Positions 24,225-33,316 of a stretch of 64,000 nt of DNA are shown in pieces. The DNA lies in assembly GCA_039972875.1 (NCBI GenBank), contig JBDWMA010000006.1, positions 1 to 64,000 on the forward strand, written 5' to 3'. The stretch comes from Pseudoruegeria sp039972875. Lineage in GTDB: Bacteria > Pseudomonadota > Alphaproteobacteria > Rhodobacterales > Rhodobacteraceae. The stretch's first letter is position 1, and each line of letters begins with the position of its first letter. The translations under genes were made by a program, and so were the position numbers. Below the pieces are notes generated by a model, which was not told where the DNA came from, ran no database searches, and was given only the letters and a program-made list of their open reading frames with translations.

Positions 24225-26411
24225 ATGTCAAAACAATTGCTATGCCTCACCTCAGCCCTTGCGTTAACCGCAGGGGCCGCGACGGCCGAAATGAATTTCA
24301 ACCGCATCGCATCCTTTGCCACGCCAAACAACATGGCCGAAGGTGAAGATACGAACAGAGAAACTTCACCCGAGATCATTGCAGCGACCAAAGATGGCAT
24401 GCGTCTGGTCTATACAGACAGCCCTCTTGGCGTTTTGGGGCTGATCGATATCGGCGACCCAGCTGCCCCTAAGGCGCTGGGAAATATAACACTGGACGGA
24501 GAACCTACATCCGTTGTTCTGGTGGACAATATTGCGTTTGTGGGGGTGAATACGTCTGAGGATTATGTCAACGCATCCGGTTATCTTGGCGTCATTGACA
24601 TAGACACCCAAAAAGAACTGAGCCGCTGTGATCTTGGAGGTCAACCGGATTCCGTTGCGGCCTCTAAAGACGGATCCTTTATCGCTATCGCCATTGAGAA
24701 CGAACGGGACGAAGACCTAAACGGTGGTGCCCTCCCCCAAATGCCCGCAGGTAATTTGGTTTTAATCTCGACACAGGATGATAGCGCTGATTGTGCCGGC
24801 ATGAAGCGGATCAATCTTGCAGGCCTTGCAGAAATTGGCACGACGGATCCGGAACCAGAATTCGTTTCTGTGAACAATCTCGGTGAAACCATCGTGACAT
24901 TGCAGGAAAACAACCATCTCGTTGTCGTTTCAAAAGACGGCGACATCCTATCGCATTTTTCAGCTGGAACGGTGGATCTCAACGGGATCGACGCAACCGA
25001 TGAACGTGGTGCATTGATCTTTACCGAACGCCAGGCCAATCGAAAAAGAGAGCCAGATGCCGTTAAATGGATCGATGACAACCACTTCGCAATTGCAAAT
25101 GAAGGCGATTACGAAGGTGGATCGCGCGGCTGGACCATATTCCATAAATCCGGCGATGTGACCTACGACTCCGGCACTTCATTTGAACACGCAATGGTTC
25201 AAATTGGCCATTATCCAGACAAACGATCAGATTCAAAAGGCGTTGAACCAGAATCAATCGAAGCGGCAACCTTTGGCGATACACCTATGGTTTTTGTCGG
25301 CTCTGAACGCGGATCAATCGTGGGTGTCTATGATGTTACGGATTTAGCCAATCCAGTGCTGAGCCAAATGCTGCCTTCTGGCATCGCGCCCGAAGGGATC
25401 GTTGCTATCCCGGATCGTAATTTGCTTGTCACCGCGAATGAAAAGGACTTAATCGAGGATGGCGGCATCCGCGCCCACGTTATGATCTACGAATACCAAA
25501 ACGCGCCGGCGACTTATCCACAACTGACCTCCGAAGGGGCGGATGACTTAATCGGATGGGGGGCCCTATCAGGTATGGTGGCGGATGCAGATCAGCCCGG
25601 AATACTGTACGCCGTGAATGACAGCTTTTACGGTTTTCAGCCAAGCATTTTCACAATTGATGCGAACACCACACCTGCCCGGATCACCGATGTAACCCAT
25701 GTGACACGCAACGGTGCCCCTGCGCAAAAACTGGACCTCGAAGGCATCGCTCTGGACGGCAAAGGCGGGTTCTACGTTGCATCAGAGGGTCGAACCGAGC
25801 GGCTTATCCCACATGCGATTTATCACGTAAACGCTGATGGCTCGATTGATAATCTGAAAGGTGAAATCGGACTGCCAAAAGAGTTGTTAACTGTTGAGAA
25901 ACGGTTCGGCTTTGAAGGCATCACCAAAATTGACGATACCCTATGGATGGCCGTTCAACGTGAATGGGAAGACGACCCGGAAAATCACGTAAAACTGGTC
26001 GCCTATAACACTGAGACAAAAGAATGGGGCGCGGTGCTGTATGAAAAGACAGCGCCAAGCAAAGGCTGGGTCGGCCTGTCTGAAATCGTGGCATATGGCG
26101 CATATGTCTACGTTATCGAACGCGACAATCAAATCGGGACAGATGCCGTTACCAAAAAAATCTACCGCATCCCTCTTGCCGATATGGTGCCAGCGGCGCT
26201 TGGCGGCGAGCTGCCTGTGGTCTCAAAGGAAGTAGTCCATGACTTGATCCCGGAGCTTCAGTCTTTGAACGGATATGTTCAGGACAAAGTCGAAGGGCTG
26301 GCCATCGATGTAAATGGAACATTTTACGTGTCGACCGACAATGACGGCGTAGATGATCATTCAGGGGAGACATTGTTCTTCTCAATTGGCTCCCCATTCG
26401 TTGGTGGCTAA
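24225..26411 (+). CDS. Secreted phytase/esterase-like protein
   Basis: 728 residues with a Sec signal peptide (cleavage near AATAE, residue 22). The N-terminal ~420 residues are beta-propeller-like with repeated short blades (GLIDIGDPAAPKALG, YLGVIDIDTQKEL, GVYDVTDLANPVL) and resemble the choice-of-anchor I type domain. The C-terminal ~280 residues look like the 'esterase-like activity of phytase' domain, with GRTERLIPHAIYHVNADG, RFGFEGITKI and KVEGLAIDVNGTFYVSTDND. Probably periplasmic or surface-located and active on phosphoesters. The Pho box upstream supports phosphate scavenging. The precise substrate is unknown. Confidence 0.85.
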   Translation: MSKQLLCLTSALALTAGAATAEMNFNRIASFATPNNMAEGEDTNRETSPEIIAATKDGMRLVYTDSPLGVLGLIDIGDPAAPKALGNITLDGEPTSVVLVDNIAFVGVNTSEDYVNASGYLGVIDIDTQKELSRCDLGGQPDSVAASKDGSFIAIAIENERDEDLNGGALPQMPAGNLVLISTQDDSADCAGMKRINLAGLAEIGTTDPEPEFVSVNNLGETIVTLQENNHLVVVSKDGDILSHFSAGTVDLNGIDATDERGALIFTERQANRKREPDAVKWIDDNHFAIANEGDYEGGSRGWTIFHKSGDVTYDSGTSFEHAMVQIGHYPDKRSDSKGVEPESIEAATFGDTPMVFVGSERGSIVGVYDVTDLANPVLSQMLPSGIAPEGIVAIPDRNLLVTANEKDLIEDGGIRAHVMIYEYQNAPATYPQLTSEGADDLIGWGALSGMVADADQPGILYAVNDSFYGFQPSIFTIDANTTPARITDVTHVTRNGAPAQKLDLEGIALDGKGGFYVASEGRTERLIPHAIYHVNADGSIDNLKGEIGLPKELLTVEKRFGFEGITKIDDTLWMAVQREWEDDPENHVKLVAYNTETKEWGAVLYEKTAPSKGWVGLSEIVAYGAYVYVIERDNQIGTDAVTKKIYRIPLADMVPAALGGELPVVSKEVVHDLIPELQSLNGYVQDKVEGLAIDVNGTFYVSTDNDGVDDHSGETLFFSIGSPFVGG

Positions 26412-26429
26412 TTCATTGCACAAATGAGA

Positions 26430-26465
26430 AAGACGTCCGGTTCTCTGAGCTGGGCGTTTTCTTTT
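26430..26465 (+). terminator. Probable terminator after the phytase-like gene
   Basis: A stem of about 9 bp with two G-U pairs, AAGACGTCC (26430-26438) against GGGCGTTTT (26452-26460), followed by CTTTT. It starts 19 bp after the stop codon. It argues that the next gene begins downstream of it. Confidence 0.65.
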
Positions 26466-26492
26466 GAAGCAGCCCTCGTTATGCCCTTTTCT

Positions 26493-26915
26493 ATGTCGAC
26501 ATATGAATTCAGAACCCTGTCACCTCAGGCGACCCTAGCATTGCGTCAGGCTGTTCTTTGGCCCGAAAAACCAATAGCGGATCTAACTGTTCCAAACGAT
26601 GAAACAGCCCTGCATTTGGGACTGTTCATCAAAGATCAACATATCGGTGTCGCCTCTTTTTTCCCCGACAATTTAACCGTACGATTGCGTAAGATGGCCA
26701 TCGCCAACTCACACCAAGGGCGGGGTCTTGGCGCAACCCTATTGCAAGAGGGTGCCCACCGATTAAAACACGATGGCTATCGTGAATTATGGTGTGATGC
26801 GCGGGTCAATGCCCTGGGGTTTTATCAAAAGCTTGGGTTTAATATAGATCCAGACCGATTTGAAAAATCTGGCCTGATCTATCAGGTGGCGCGGCTGAAC
26901 TTAATCACGCTTTAA
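26493..26915 (+). CDS. GNAT-family N-acetyltransferase
   Basis: 140 residues from the chosen start. The acetyl-CoA-binding core is visible: VRLRKMAIANSHQGRGLGAT contains the QGRGLG pyrophosphate loop of motif A, and ALGFYQKLGFNID is the usual motif B end (Y/F-K-LGF). Substrate unknown. The frame is open back to 26424, but that ATG lies inside the presumed terminator, so a start at 26493 (MSTYEF) or 26481 is more likely; none has a clear Shine-Dalgarno. Single gene, convergent with the Hsp20 gene. Confidence 0.82.
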   Translation: MSTYEFRTLSPQATLALRQAVLWPEKPIADLTVPNDETALHLGLFIKDQHIGVASFFPDNLTVRLRKMAIANSHQGRGLGATLLQEGAHRLKHDGYRELWCDARVNALGFYQKLGFNIDPDRFEKSGLIYQVARLNLITL

Positions 26916-26918
26916 TAC

Positions 26919-26944
26919 AAAAAGGGCGCGCCCAAGGCACGCCC
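26919..26944 (-). terminator. Terminator of the Hsp20 gene
   Basis: Read on the minus strand: stem GGGCGTGC (26944-26937) against GCGCGCCC (26931-26924) with one G-U pair and a 5-base loop, followed by TTTTT. It may work in both directions, because the GNAT gene ends just on the other side. Confidence 0.85.
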
Positions 26945-26967
26945 AATTTCGCCACATCGAAAGTGCC

Positions 26968-27420
26968 TTAGTTAACGGTTTTGGCTTCAATCACCGTGTT
27001 GCTGTTAATCTGAATATTGCGCGGCTTAAGTGCCTCGGGCACCTCGCGGAGCAAGTCCACATGCAACATCCCGTCCTTATGGGTCGCGCCGGACACGCGT
27101 ACATGTTCGGCAAGGTGGAATTTTCGATCAAACGCGCGGGTCGCGATGCCACGATGCAGAAAATTACGTGGTGTTTCGTCTTTGGCTTTGCGCGCTGAAA
27201 CAATCAAAGAATTTTCTTTGACCTCAACCGAAAGCTCTTCCTCAGAAAAGCCCGCCACAGCAATCGAGATGCGATAAGCATCATCGGCAGTTTTTTCGAT
27301 GTTATAGGGTGGATAACTGGACTGGCTTACGTCACTGGTCAGGGCGCGATCCATCAGATCGGCAATCTGGTCAAAACCAACGGTGGCACGGTACAGCGGG
27401 GACAGGTCAACAGTTCGCAT
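26968..27420 (-). CDS. Small heat-shock protein, Hsp20/IbpA type
   Basis: 150 residues. An ATP-independent holdase that binds unfolding proteins in the cytoplasm. It starts MRTVDLSPLYRATVGFDQIA, the typical class A rhizobial/roseobacter IbpA N-terminus, followed by the alpha-crystallin domain with YRISIAVAGFSEEELSVEVK and the C-terminal I-x-I-like tail (NIQINSN). The ATG at 27420 lies behind GGAGG; a 27-codon extension to 27501 is unlikely because it would cover the leader. A possible heat-shock promoter lies at 27521-27548. Confidence 0.94.
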   Translation of the reverse strand: MRTVDLSPLYRATVGFDQIADLMDRALTSDVSQSSYPPYNIEKTADDAYRISIAVAGFSEEELSVEVKENSLIVSARKAKDETPRNFLHRGIATRAFDRKFHLAEHVRVSGATHKDGMLHVDLLREVPEALKPRNIQINSNTVIEAKTVN

Positions 27421-27520
27421 GGGATATCCTCCAAGAAGCGATTCCAAATAGGGGCGGCCTTCCGGAATGGACAGGCCAATGTTCAATCCCGGACCCTTCA
27501 TTGGCGTCCGGTGAATGTTA

Positions 27521-27548
27521 GGTAGGAAAGAGCTTTTTGGGTTTCAAG
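27521..27548 (-). promoter_or_regulatory. Possible RpoH (sigma-32) promoter of the Hsp20 gene
   Basis: On the minus strand CTTGAA (27548-27543) is followed after 16 bases by CCTACC (27526-27521), close to the heat-shock pattern CTTGAA-N(13-15)-CCxxATxT. It lies about 100 bp before the hsp20 ATG, in the gap after the protease gene. Confidence 0.45.
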
Positions 27549-27551
27549 ACC

Positions 27552-28364
27552 TTACGGTTGCTGGAACTTCGCACCAATATTTGACTTGCCATTGATATCC
27601 AAGCCTTTACGCCGCACAGACTGGTGTTCTGCCTCTATTACACCGCGACCAGAGCGTAGAGCCCTTTTTAATTCAGCCACGGCCTTTGGCAGCACCATAC
27701 CAAAAGCAAGTTTTTGCCCCTGAATCTGCCCACCTCCGGAAATGATTGAAACGATCCGACGACGACGCCCAGCATCACTAAAGACAGGCGCGCCCGAAGA
27801 TCCAAATGTAGAGTTACAAGATAAAACCAACCCTTCGGAGTCTCTTTCCTGTATGCGGCACTCTTTTTGCCATGATGGTGCTTCACTACGACCGCGCCCA
27901 TAAGAGACAAGACTGATTTTACTTCCTTGGGGAGGCGCGTTTTCAATGGCATAGGGCGAGATAACTGCGGTGTTCACACGATCCACAAGTTGAACAAGCG
28001 CAACATCTTGTTTAACCCCCTCCCAACTAAACTGTTGAAACGGCTCGTATGCAGGACGTGCGACAGCCCGAAGCACTTTGGATTCAAACAAGGCCTTACC
28101 ATCTCGCAAACCTGCCCGAAACGTGGCTTTGCTTAGATCTTGGGGGCGTTTTTTGGACATATCAAACAAACAATGAGCCGCGGTTAGAACCAAATCTGGC
28201 GCGATTAACGCACCGCTACAACTGCCGCCCCCCAGATCAAACCGACCCACGGCTTCTAAACCAAAAATGTCATCGCGTTGAGTTAACATTTGCAGCCCAC
28301 TGTCTTGTGCGCTTGCTGGGGAACTAAGAAGCAATCCCACAATAATAACTCGAAAGACTTGCAT
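27552..28364 (-). CDS. Secreted trypsin-like serine protease (second of tandem pair)
   Basis: 270 residues, predicted periplasmic or secreted: signal peptide MQVFRVIIVGLLLSSPASAQ. Trypsin-like fold with the complete triad His64 (LTAAHCLFD), Asp120 (QDVALVQL) and Ser190 (FGSSGAP); the catalytic Ser is the second of the SS pair, with Ser in place of the usual Asp before it, so no trypsin-like GDSGG. Cys65 and Cys183 are conserved with the neighbouring gene. The ATG at 28364 follows GAGAGG. It lies 12 bp downstream of a paralogue, so they form one transcript. No PDZ domain. Confidence 0.9.
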   Translation of the reverse strand: MQVFRVIIVGLLLSSPASAQDSGLQMLTQRDDIFGLEAVGRFDLGGGSCSGALIAPDLVLTAAHCLFDMSKKRPQDLSKATFRAGLRDGKALFESKVLRAVARPAYEPFQQFSWEGVKQDVALVQLVDRVNTAVISPYAIENAPPQGSKISLVSYGRGRSEAPSWQKECRIQERDSEGLVLSCNSTFGSSGAPVFSDAGRRRRIVSIISGGGQIQGQKLAFGMVLPKAVAELKRALRSGRGVIEAEHQSVRRKGLDINGKSNIGAKFQQP

Positions 28365-28376
28365 CTTGACCTCTCG

Positions 28377-29183
28377 TTAAGGGCGCAAAAACCGTGCACC
28401 AGATCTGTGCCGGTCTTCGGAAAGAGACAACCGCCGTACCTTTGGTCTTGCCCCACCAAAGCGTGTTTGGTCCGCAATATCCGCCATAAGATCTGGGACG
28501 GAGCCGAACAATTCCGTCGCCAAAGCAACTTTTTGCGCTCCCATGTCGGCCTTAGCGGACACAACGGTTGCCACTTTCGCAACGCCATTATCGACAACGA
28601 ATACAGGTGCCCCAGAGGACCCAAAATCCACATTACATGATAACACTACAGCCCCAGCCTGCTGACCCAAAACATGGCAAACCTCTTGCAACGACGCATG
28701 TTCAGCTCGGTTCTGAGCATAAGATACAACCCCAACTTGATCGCCCTTCTGCAAATCTGTTTTAACCTCAAAGGGGCGGATAGAGCTGTTGCGGATGGGC
28801 TGATCCAATTTCAACAATGCAACGTCGTTGCGCACGCGCGCTGCTCCCGATGGGTGAAACATTTGATAGTCTGAATGCACAGCGGCCGTTTTCACACTCC
28901 GGTAAGCTGAAGCCCGCCCGTTACGCCAACCTGCCAAAAATTGAATCGTCGTAGGATCAATTGCGACGCCGGACTCCCGATCGAATAGACAATGTGCAGC
29001 GGTCAAAACCAGATCCGGCGCAATCAATGCCCCGGTACACATAGAGCGATCCCCGATGTTCAATCGGCCCACGGCCTCCCAGCCTTTGTTTTTGTCCGCT
29101 GTTTCTAACGCACGTAAATCACTGGCTGGGGCCACATTTCCCCACACAAGGAAAAACAGAATCAGTATTGAGAAAAAGCGCAT
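28377..29183 (-). CDS. Secreted trypsin-like serine protease (first of tandem pair)
   Basis: 268 residues with signal peptide MRFFSILILFFLVWGNVAPA. The triad falls at exactly the same positions as in the neighbour: His64 (LTAAHCLFD), Asp120 (NDVALLKL), Ser190 (FGSSGAP). Both proteins also share GALIAPDLVLTAAHC and a short basic C-terminal tail ending GARFLRP here and GAKFQQP there. A clear recent or conserved tandem duplication. Substrate unknown; similar single-domain proteases are usually secreted or periplasmic. First gene of the transcript, 48 bp downstream of glcF on the same strand. Confidence 0.9.
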   Translation of the reverse strand: MRFFSILILFFLVWGNVAPASDLRALETADKNKGWEAVGRLNIGDRSMCTGALIAPDLVLTAAHCLFDRESGVAIDPTTIQFLAGWRNGRASAYRSVKTAAVHSDYQMFHPSGAARVRNDVALLKLDQPIRNSSIRPFEVKTDLQKGDQVGVVSYAQNRAEHASLQEVCHVLGQQAGAVVLSCNVDFGSSGAPVFVVDNGVAKVATVVSAKADMGAQKVALATELFGSVPDLMADIADQTRFGGARPKVRRLSLSEDRHRSGARFLRP

Positions 29184-29231
29184 TGTGCCTCCGTTGCTTT
29201 GAACAGAGGCTAAAATTTGCTTAAGGCAGGA

Positions 29232-30527
29232 TTATGGCCGGGATGTGAATAATGCAGGCGGTTTTGGGCCACCTGTCGCCCAATCTAACAGCTCCACACT
29301 GTGTACAACCGGTACACCGGTTCCACTGCCGATCTGCATCATGCATCCTATGTTTCCAGCCGCGATAACATCAGGACTGACGGCCTCAAGCGTCTCAACT
29401 TTGCGGGCCTTGAGCTGCTTTGATATTTCGGGCTGCATCAAATTATAAGTTCCGGCGGATCCACAACACAAATGACTGTCGGCCGGTTCCAGAACGGAAA
29501 AGCCAACCTTTTTCAACAGTTGCTTTGGCGCCGCCTTAATCTGTTGCCCATGTTGCAACGAACAGGCTGCATGATATCCAACCTTCATATCTTTCTTTGG
29601 ACCGTCAGGAATCTCAAGCGTCATCAAAAACTCACTTATATCCATGGCAAGACCTGACACCCGCGCCGCCTCTTGGGCCATGGGTTCGTTGCGAAACATG
29701 TGACCATAGTCCTTCACCGTGGTGCCGCAGCCGGACGTGTTGATGACAATCGCGTCCAGACCTTTACCGTTCACCTCAGTCATCCAAGCGCCAATGTTGT
29801 TGGCCGCTGCGCTGTGGCTGTCTTTGACCTTGCCCATGTGGTGCGTCAACGCCCCACAACATCCCATGCCCTCGGCAATCACCACCTCGCAGCCAAAACG
29901 CTGCAATAAACGGATCGTGGCATCATTGATATCCGTGTTCAGCGCTTTTTGTGCACAGCCCGTCATCAACGCAACCCGCTTAATAGGAGCCGATGCAGGG
30001 AGAAAGCTCTGTGGGTCATCATTTCGGCTGACAGGCGGAATGGTTTTCGGGGCCATCTCAAGCATCGCCTTGAGACGTGCATCCGGCATCAAAAACGCAA
30101 AAGGCCGGCCCATTTTTGCACCTAATAACGCGAGGCGGAATCGAGTCGGATGGGGCAGGATCTTTGCCAGTATCCAGCGCAACATCCGATCACTAAGCGG
30201 GCGTTTATAGGTCTTTTCTATGTAGGCACGCGCTTCGTCCACCAGATGCATATAATGCACCCCAGATGGGCACGTGGTCATACAGGCAAGACAGGAAAGG
30301 CATCGATCCACATGTTTGACCGTCTTTTCATCTGCAGGTCGCCCGGATTCCAACATGTCCTTGATCATGTAGATTCGCCCGCGTGGGCTATCGAGTTCAT
30401 CCCCAAGCACCTGATAGGTCGGACAGGTTGCGGTACAAAACCCGCAATGCACGCAGGACCGTAAAATTTCATTGGCGCGCTTTAATCCAGGATCTTTTAA
30501 CTGTTCTGGCGAAAAATGGGTTTGCAT
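29232..30527 (-). CDS. glcF: Glycolate oxidase iron-sulfur subunit
   Basis: 431 residues. GlcF carries electrons from the flavin subunits of glycolate oxidase to the respiratory chain. Seen: two 4Fe-4S ferredoxin motifs near the N-terminus, CVHCGFCTATCP and CLSCLACMTTCPSG, and two CCG domains, with CCGALTHH and CCGSAGTYN. Length is normal. It follows glcE with a one-base gap. GlcDEF oxidises glycolate to glyoxylate; in a marine heterotroph that means use of phytoplankton-derived glycolate. Confidence 0.96.
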   Translation of the reverse strand: MQTHFSPEQLKDPGLKRANEILRSCVHCGFCTATCPTYQVLGDELDSPRGRIYMIKDMLESGRPADEKTVKHVDRCLSCLACMTTCPSGVHYMHLVDEARAYIEKTYKRPLSDRMLRWILAKILPHPTRFRLALLGAKMGRPFAFLMPDARLKAMLEMAPKTIPPVSRNDDPQSFLPASAPIKRVALMTGCAQKALNTDINDATIRLLQRFGCEVVIAEGMGCCGALTHHMGKVKDSHSAAANNIGAWMTEVNGKGLDAIVINTSGCGTTVKDYGHMFRNEPMAQEAARVSGLAMDISEFLMTLEIPDGPKKDMKVGYHAACSLQHGQQIKAAPKQLLKKVGFSVLEPADSHLCCGSAGTYNLMQPEISKQLKARKVETLEAVSPDVIAAGNIGCMMQIGSGTGVPVVHSVELLDWATGGPKPPALFTSRP

Positions 30528-30528
30528 A

Positions 30529-31677
30529 TCACTGCTCTTTTCTAGATGGGGCTGCGCCCATCAATCCGGGATTCAATAGGCCTTTGGGGTCAAATTGTTT
30601 GCGAATGCCTGCAGTCAAAGCAGCCACAGGCGCAGATTCTGGCGCAAACACCGACGGGTCCTGCGGTGTCCCAGCCCCTTTGATACGGGTCGCATGCCCC
30701 TTTAAACCAGTAAGAGCCGCCCGCACATCGAAACCATCAGGGACACGCGCCCAAAGCAATCCACCACCCCAATCAAACTGGATTTCCGTATCCGGTAATA
30801 GAGCTGCAACGACAGGACCATCTTTGGGCGCAACAGAAATCCGCCAGACGTCACCGGGCAGGCCAACATGCATTGCGGCGTCCCGCACCCACGCCCAACC
30901 AGCGGCCGTTTTAACGGCGTCCGTTTCGATGTGGATATCGCCAAACTCTATCAATTTATCACGCAATGCCTCCGCACGATATCGAACGGAGTTTTCGAAC
31001 CCTTCAAGCCGGATCATCGTCACCGGATCCCCATCCAATCCCTTGGTTGTATGGGCAGCCCCGGTGACATCAAACGGAGACCCCAAAGCCATCGACATCG
31101 CCGAAACCGCTTGATCAGGCCGCAACCCTTCTATCAACAAAACTCCGACTTGCTCTGGAATTGGCAAAACTTTTAGCGAAACCTCACTTAGGACACCAAG
31201 AGTGCCATGGCTTCCCGCCATCAATTTGACCAGATCATAGCCCGTGACATTTTTCATCACGCGCCCACCATTTTTTACAATCCGGCCCGTGCCATCGACG
31301 AACCGAACCCCCAATAAATAGTCTCGACACGCGCCGCCCTGAATCCGGCGCGGCCCCGAGGCATTGGCAGCCACCACCCCGCCAATCGTAGATAAACCAT
31401 CACGCCCCAACAGAGCCCTTAGATCTGGAGGTTCAAACGCCAGCCGCTGGTGATCTGCGGCAAGGATAGAATGCAGATCGTCTAGGGAAGTTCCGGCCTT
31501 TGCAACCACAGTCAAAGCCCCCGGATCATAGAGTTCAACACCAGTCAGTGCCTGAGTTTCCATTGGGATCCCCATCGTGGTTCCCAATGTACGTGTTCCG
31601 CCACCTTTAATTGAAAACGCCTGTTTGGACGCCGCAATCACGTCGGCCAATTCTGCTTCGTTTGTCGGAGCTACCAT
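30529..31677 (-). CDS. glcE: Glycolate oxidase FAD-binding subunit GlcE
   Basis: 382 residues. A flavoprotein of the vanillyl-alcohol-oxidase fold, smaller than GlcD: the N-terminal FAD domain contains FSIKGGGTRT, TIGGVVAANASGPRR, FVDGTGRIVKNGGRVMKNVT and GSHGTLGVLSEVSL. It forms part of the glycolate oxidase complex with GlcD and GlcF. The ATG at 31677 is 36 bp after the glcD stop, and the gene ends one base from glcF. The operon order glcD-glcE-glcF is the usual one. Confidence 0.95.
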   Translation of the reverse strand: MVAPTNEAELADVIAASKQAFSIKGGGTRTLGTTMGIPMETQALTGVELYDPGALTVVAKAGTSLDDLHSILAADHQRLAFEPPDLRALLGRDGLSTIGGVVAANASGPRRIQGGACRDYLLGVRFVDGTGRIVKNGGRVMKNVTGYDLVKLMAGSHGTLGVLSEVSLKVLPIPEQVGVLLIEGLRPDQAVSAMSMALGSPFDVTGAAHTTKGLDGDPVTMIRLEGFENSVRYRAEALRDKLIEFGDIHIETDAVKTAAGWAWVRDAAMHVGLPGDVWRISVAPKDGPVVAALLPDTEIQFDWGGGLLWARVPDGFDVRAALTGLKGHATRIKGAGTPQDPSVFAPESAPVAALTAGIRKQFDPKGLLNPGLMGAAPSRKEQ

Positions 31678-31713
31678 GACTAGTCTTTCTGAAACTCTTA
31701 GTGAATTACGACT

Positions 31714-33162
31714 TTAATGCCCAAGCGTTGCACCGGTGCGACGTGCTTCAGTCTCGCTCAACGGGAAAACTTTGGCGGGGTTCATCAGCCATTTGGAATC
31801 GAATACGTCTTTGATCGACATTTGCGCCTCAAGATCATCTGCTGTGTATTGCACCAGCATCAAGTCACGCTTTTCAACGCCGACGCCGTGTTCTCCGGTC
31901 AGACAACCTCCAACCTCAACACAGAGCTTTAGGATATCCGCGCCTAGCGCTTCACACAGCTCAAGACCTCCGGGTTTATTGGCATCAAACAAGATCAAAG
32001 GGTGCATATTCCCATCCCCCGCATGAAAAACATTGGCCACGGCCAGCCCATAATCAGCGGACAATTCCTCTATCCTGCGTAACACATAGGGCAAAGAAGA
32101 TACGGGTATAGTCCCATCCAAACACATGTAATCGTTGATCTGTCCCATAGCGCCAAAGGCCGATTTGCGACCCAACCATATTCGCCCAGCTTCATCCGCA
32201 TCGCGGGCCTCACGGACTTCTATCGGATTATGTTTCCGCGCAATTTCTATGATCAAAGCAAGTTGTGCATCAATTTCCGCATCCGACCCTTCGACTTCGA
32301 CGATCAACAACGCCTCGCAATCCGGATAACCCGCCCCAGCGAAAGCCTCACAAGCGCGAATACAAGGCCGATCCATGAACTCAATCGCAACCGGCAAAAC
32401 ACCTGCCCGAATGATGTCAGAGACACAGGCACCCGCGACCTCGTTGCTATCATAACCAATCAATACAGGTCGTGCGCCTTCGGGTTTGTGTAGGATACGT
32501 AAGGTCGCTTCGGTCACAACACCCAGCTGCCCTTCGGATCCACAAATCACCCCTAATAAATCCAACCCCGGCGCATCAAGGTATTCCCCACCGAGTTCAA
32601 TGACGGTGCCATCCATCTGCACCATCACGACACCCATCAGGTTGTTAGTGGTGACGCCATATTTCAAGCAATGTGCCCCACCAGAGTTCATCGCAACATT
32701 GCCGGCTATGGCACAAGCCAATTGAGAGGAGGGATCAGGCGCGTAAAAAAAACCGTCTTCCTCTACGGCGCCGGTCACCGACAGATTGGTACGCCCAGAT
32801 TGCACCGTGATCGTTCGATTTTCATAATCCGTATCCAACACAGCATTCATCCGCGCCACACCGAGGATCACGCAATCCTCGGTGGGAAGCGCGCCTCCGG
32901 CCAAGGAAGTCCCCGATCCACGTGGGACGACCGGTACATTTTCTTCATGACAAATCCGAAGAACATCAGCCACTTCTTGTGTAGACGTCGGCAGGACAGC
33001 GGCCATCGGCGGACATTTATAGGCCGTTAACGCATCACATTCATAAGCACGCGTTTCAACTGCATCAGAAATGACTGCACCGTCAGACAGAACGGACTGA
33101 AGGCGCCGCACAATGCGTGCCTTATTTTCAAGCACTTCCTTATTTGGGTGAGGCATTTCCAT
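31714..33162 (-). CDS. glcD: Glycolate oxidase catalytic subunit GlcD
   Basis: About 482 residues. The catalytic FAD subunit oxidises glycolate (and often D-lactate) to glyoxylate. Seen: FAD-binding VVPRGSGTSLAGGALPTEDC, GGAHCLKYGVTTNNLMGV, GSEGQLGVVTEATLRI, and near the C-terminus GDGNMHPLI and LTGEHGVGVEKRDLM. I took the ATG at 33162; a second ATG is two codons later (33156), and GGAGAG lies just upstream. Frame extension to 33198 runs into an inverted repeat and is unlikely. The first gene of glcDEF. Confidence 0.96.
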   Translation of the reverse strand: MEMPHPNKEVLENKARIVRRLQSVLSDGAVISDAVETRAYECDALTAYKCPPMAAVLPTSTQEVADVLRICHEENVPVVPRGSGTSLAGGALPTEDCVILGVARMNAVLDTDYENRTITVQSGRTNLSVTGAVEEDGFFYAPDPSSQLACAIAGNVAMNSGGAHCLKYGVTTNNLMGVVMVQMDGTVIELGGEYLDAPGLDLLGVICGSEGQLGVVTEATLRILHKPEGARPVLIGYDSNEVAGACVSDIIRAGVLPVAIEFMDRPCIRACEAFAGAGYPDCEALLIVEVEGSDAEIDAQLALIIEIARKHNPIEVREARDADEAGRIWLGRKSAFGAMGQINDYMCLDGTIPVSSLPYVLRRIEELSADYGLAVANVFHAGDGNMHPLILFDANKPGGLELCEALGADILKLCVEVGGCLTGEHGVGVEKRDLMLVQYTADDLEAQMSIKDVFDSKWLMNPAKVFPLSETEARRTGATLGH

Positions 33163-33172
33163 ATCGCTCTCC

Positions 33173-33203
33173 AATAATTGGTAAAAATATATTACCAATT
33201 ATT
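33173..33203. repeat. Perfect 12-bp inverted repeat before glcD
   Basis: AATAATTGGTAA (33173-33184) and its exact complement TTACCAATTATT (33192-33203), with 7 bases (AAATATA) between. It lies 11 bp upstream of the glcD start and directly upstream of its ribosome site. GntR/FadR-type regulators (GlcC, LldR, PdhR) use TGGT...ACCA half-sites, so this is a plausible operator for glycolate control; because it would also be in the leader, it could form an mRNA hairpin. No regulator gene is adjacent. Confidence 0.7.
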
Positions 33204-33316
33204 TGCAGCCAACGCAACGCCATTTAACCCTCATGATCCATTGATGCGACTTAACCCTTTGGTAACTCGGCTAACCGAGGCTGGTCGCACCCCCCGACGA
33301 TCAGGAGCGATTCTTT

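Noticed and set aside
26424..26492. Upstream ATG of the GNAT gene
   Set aside because: It lies within the presumed terminator of the preceding gene and has no ribosome site.
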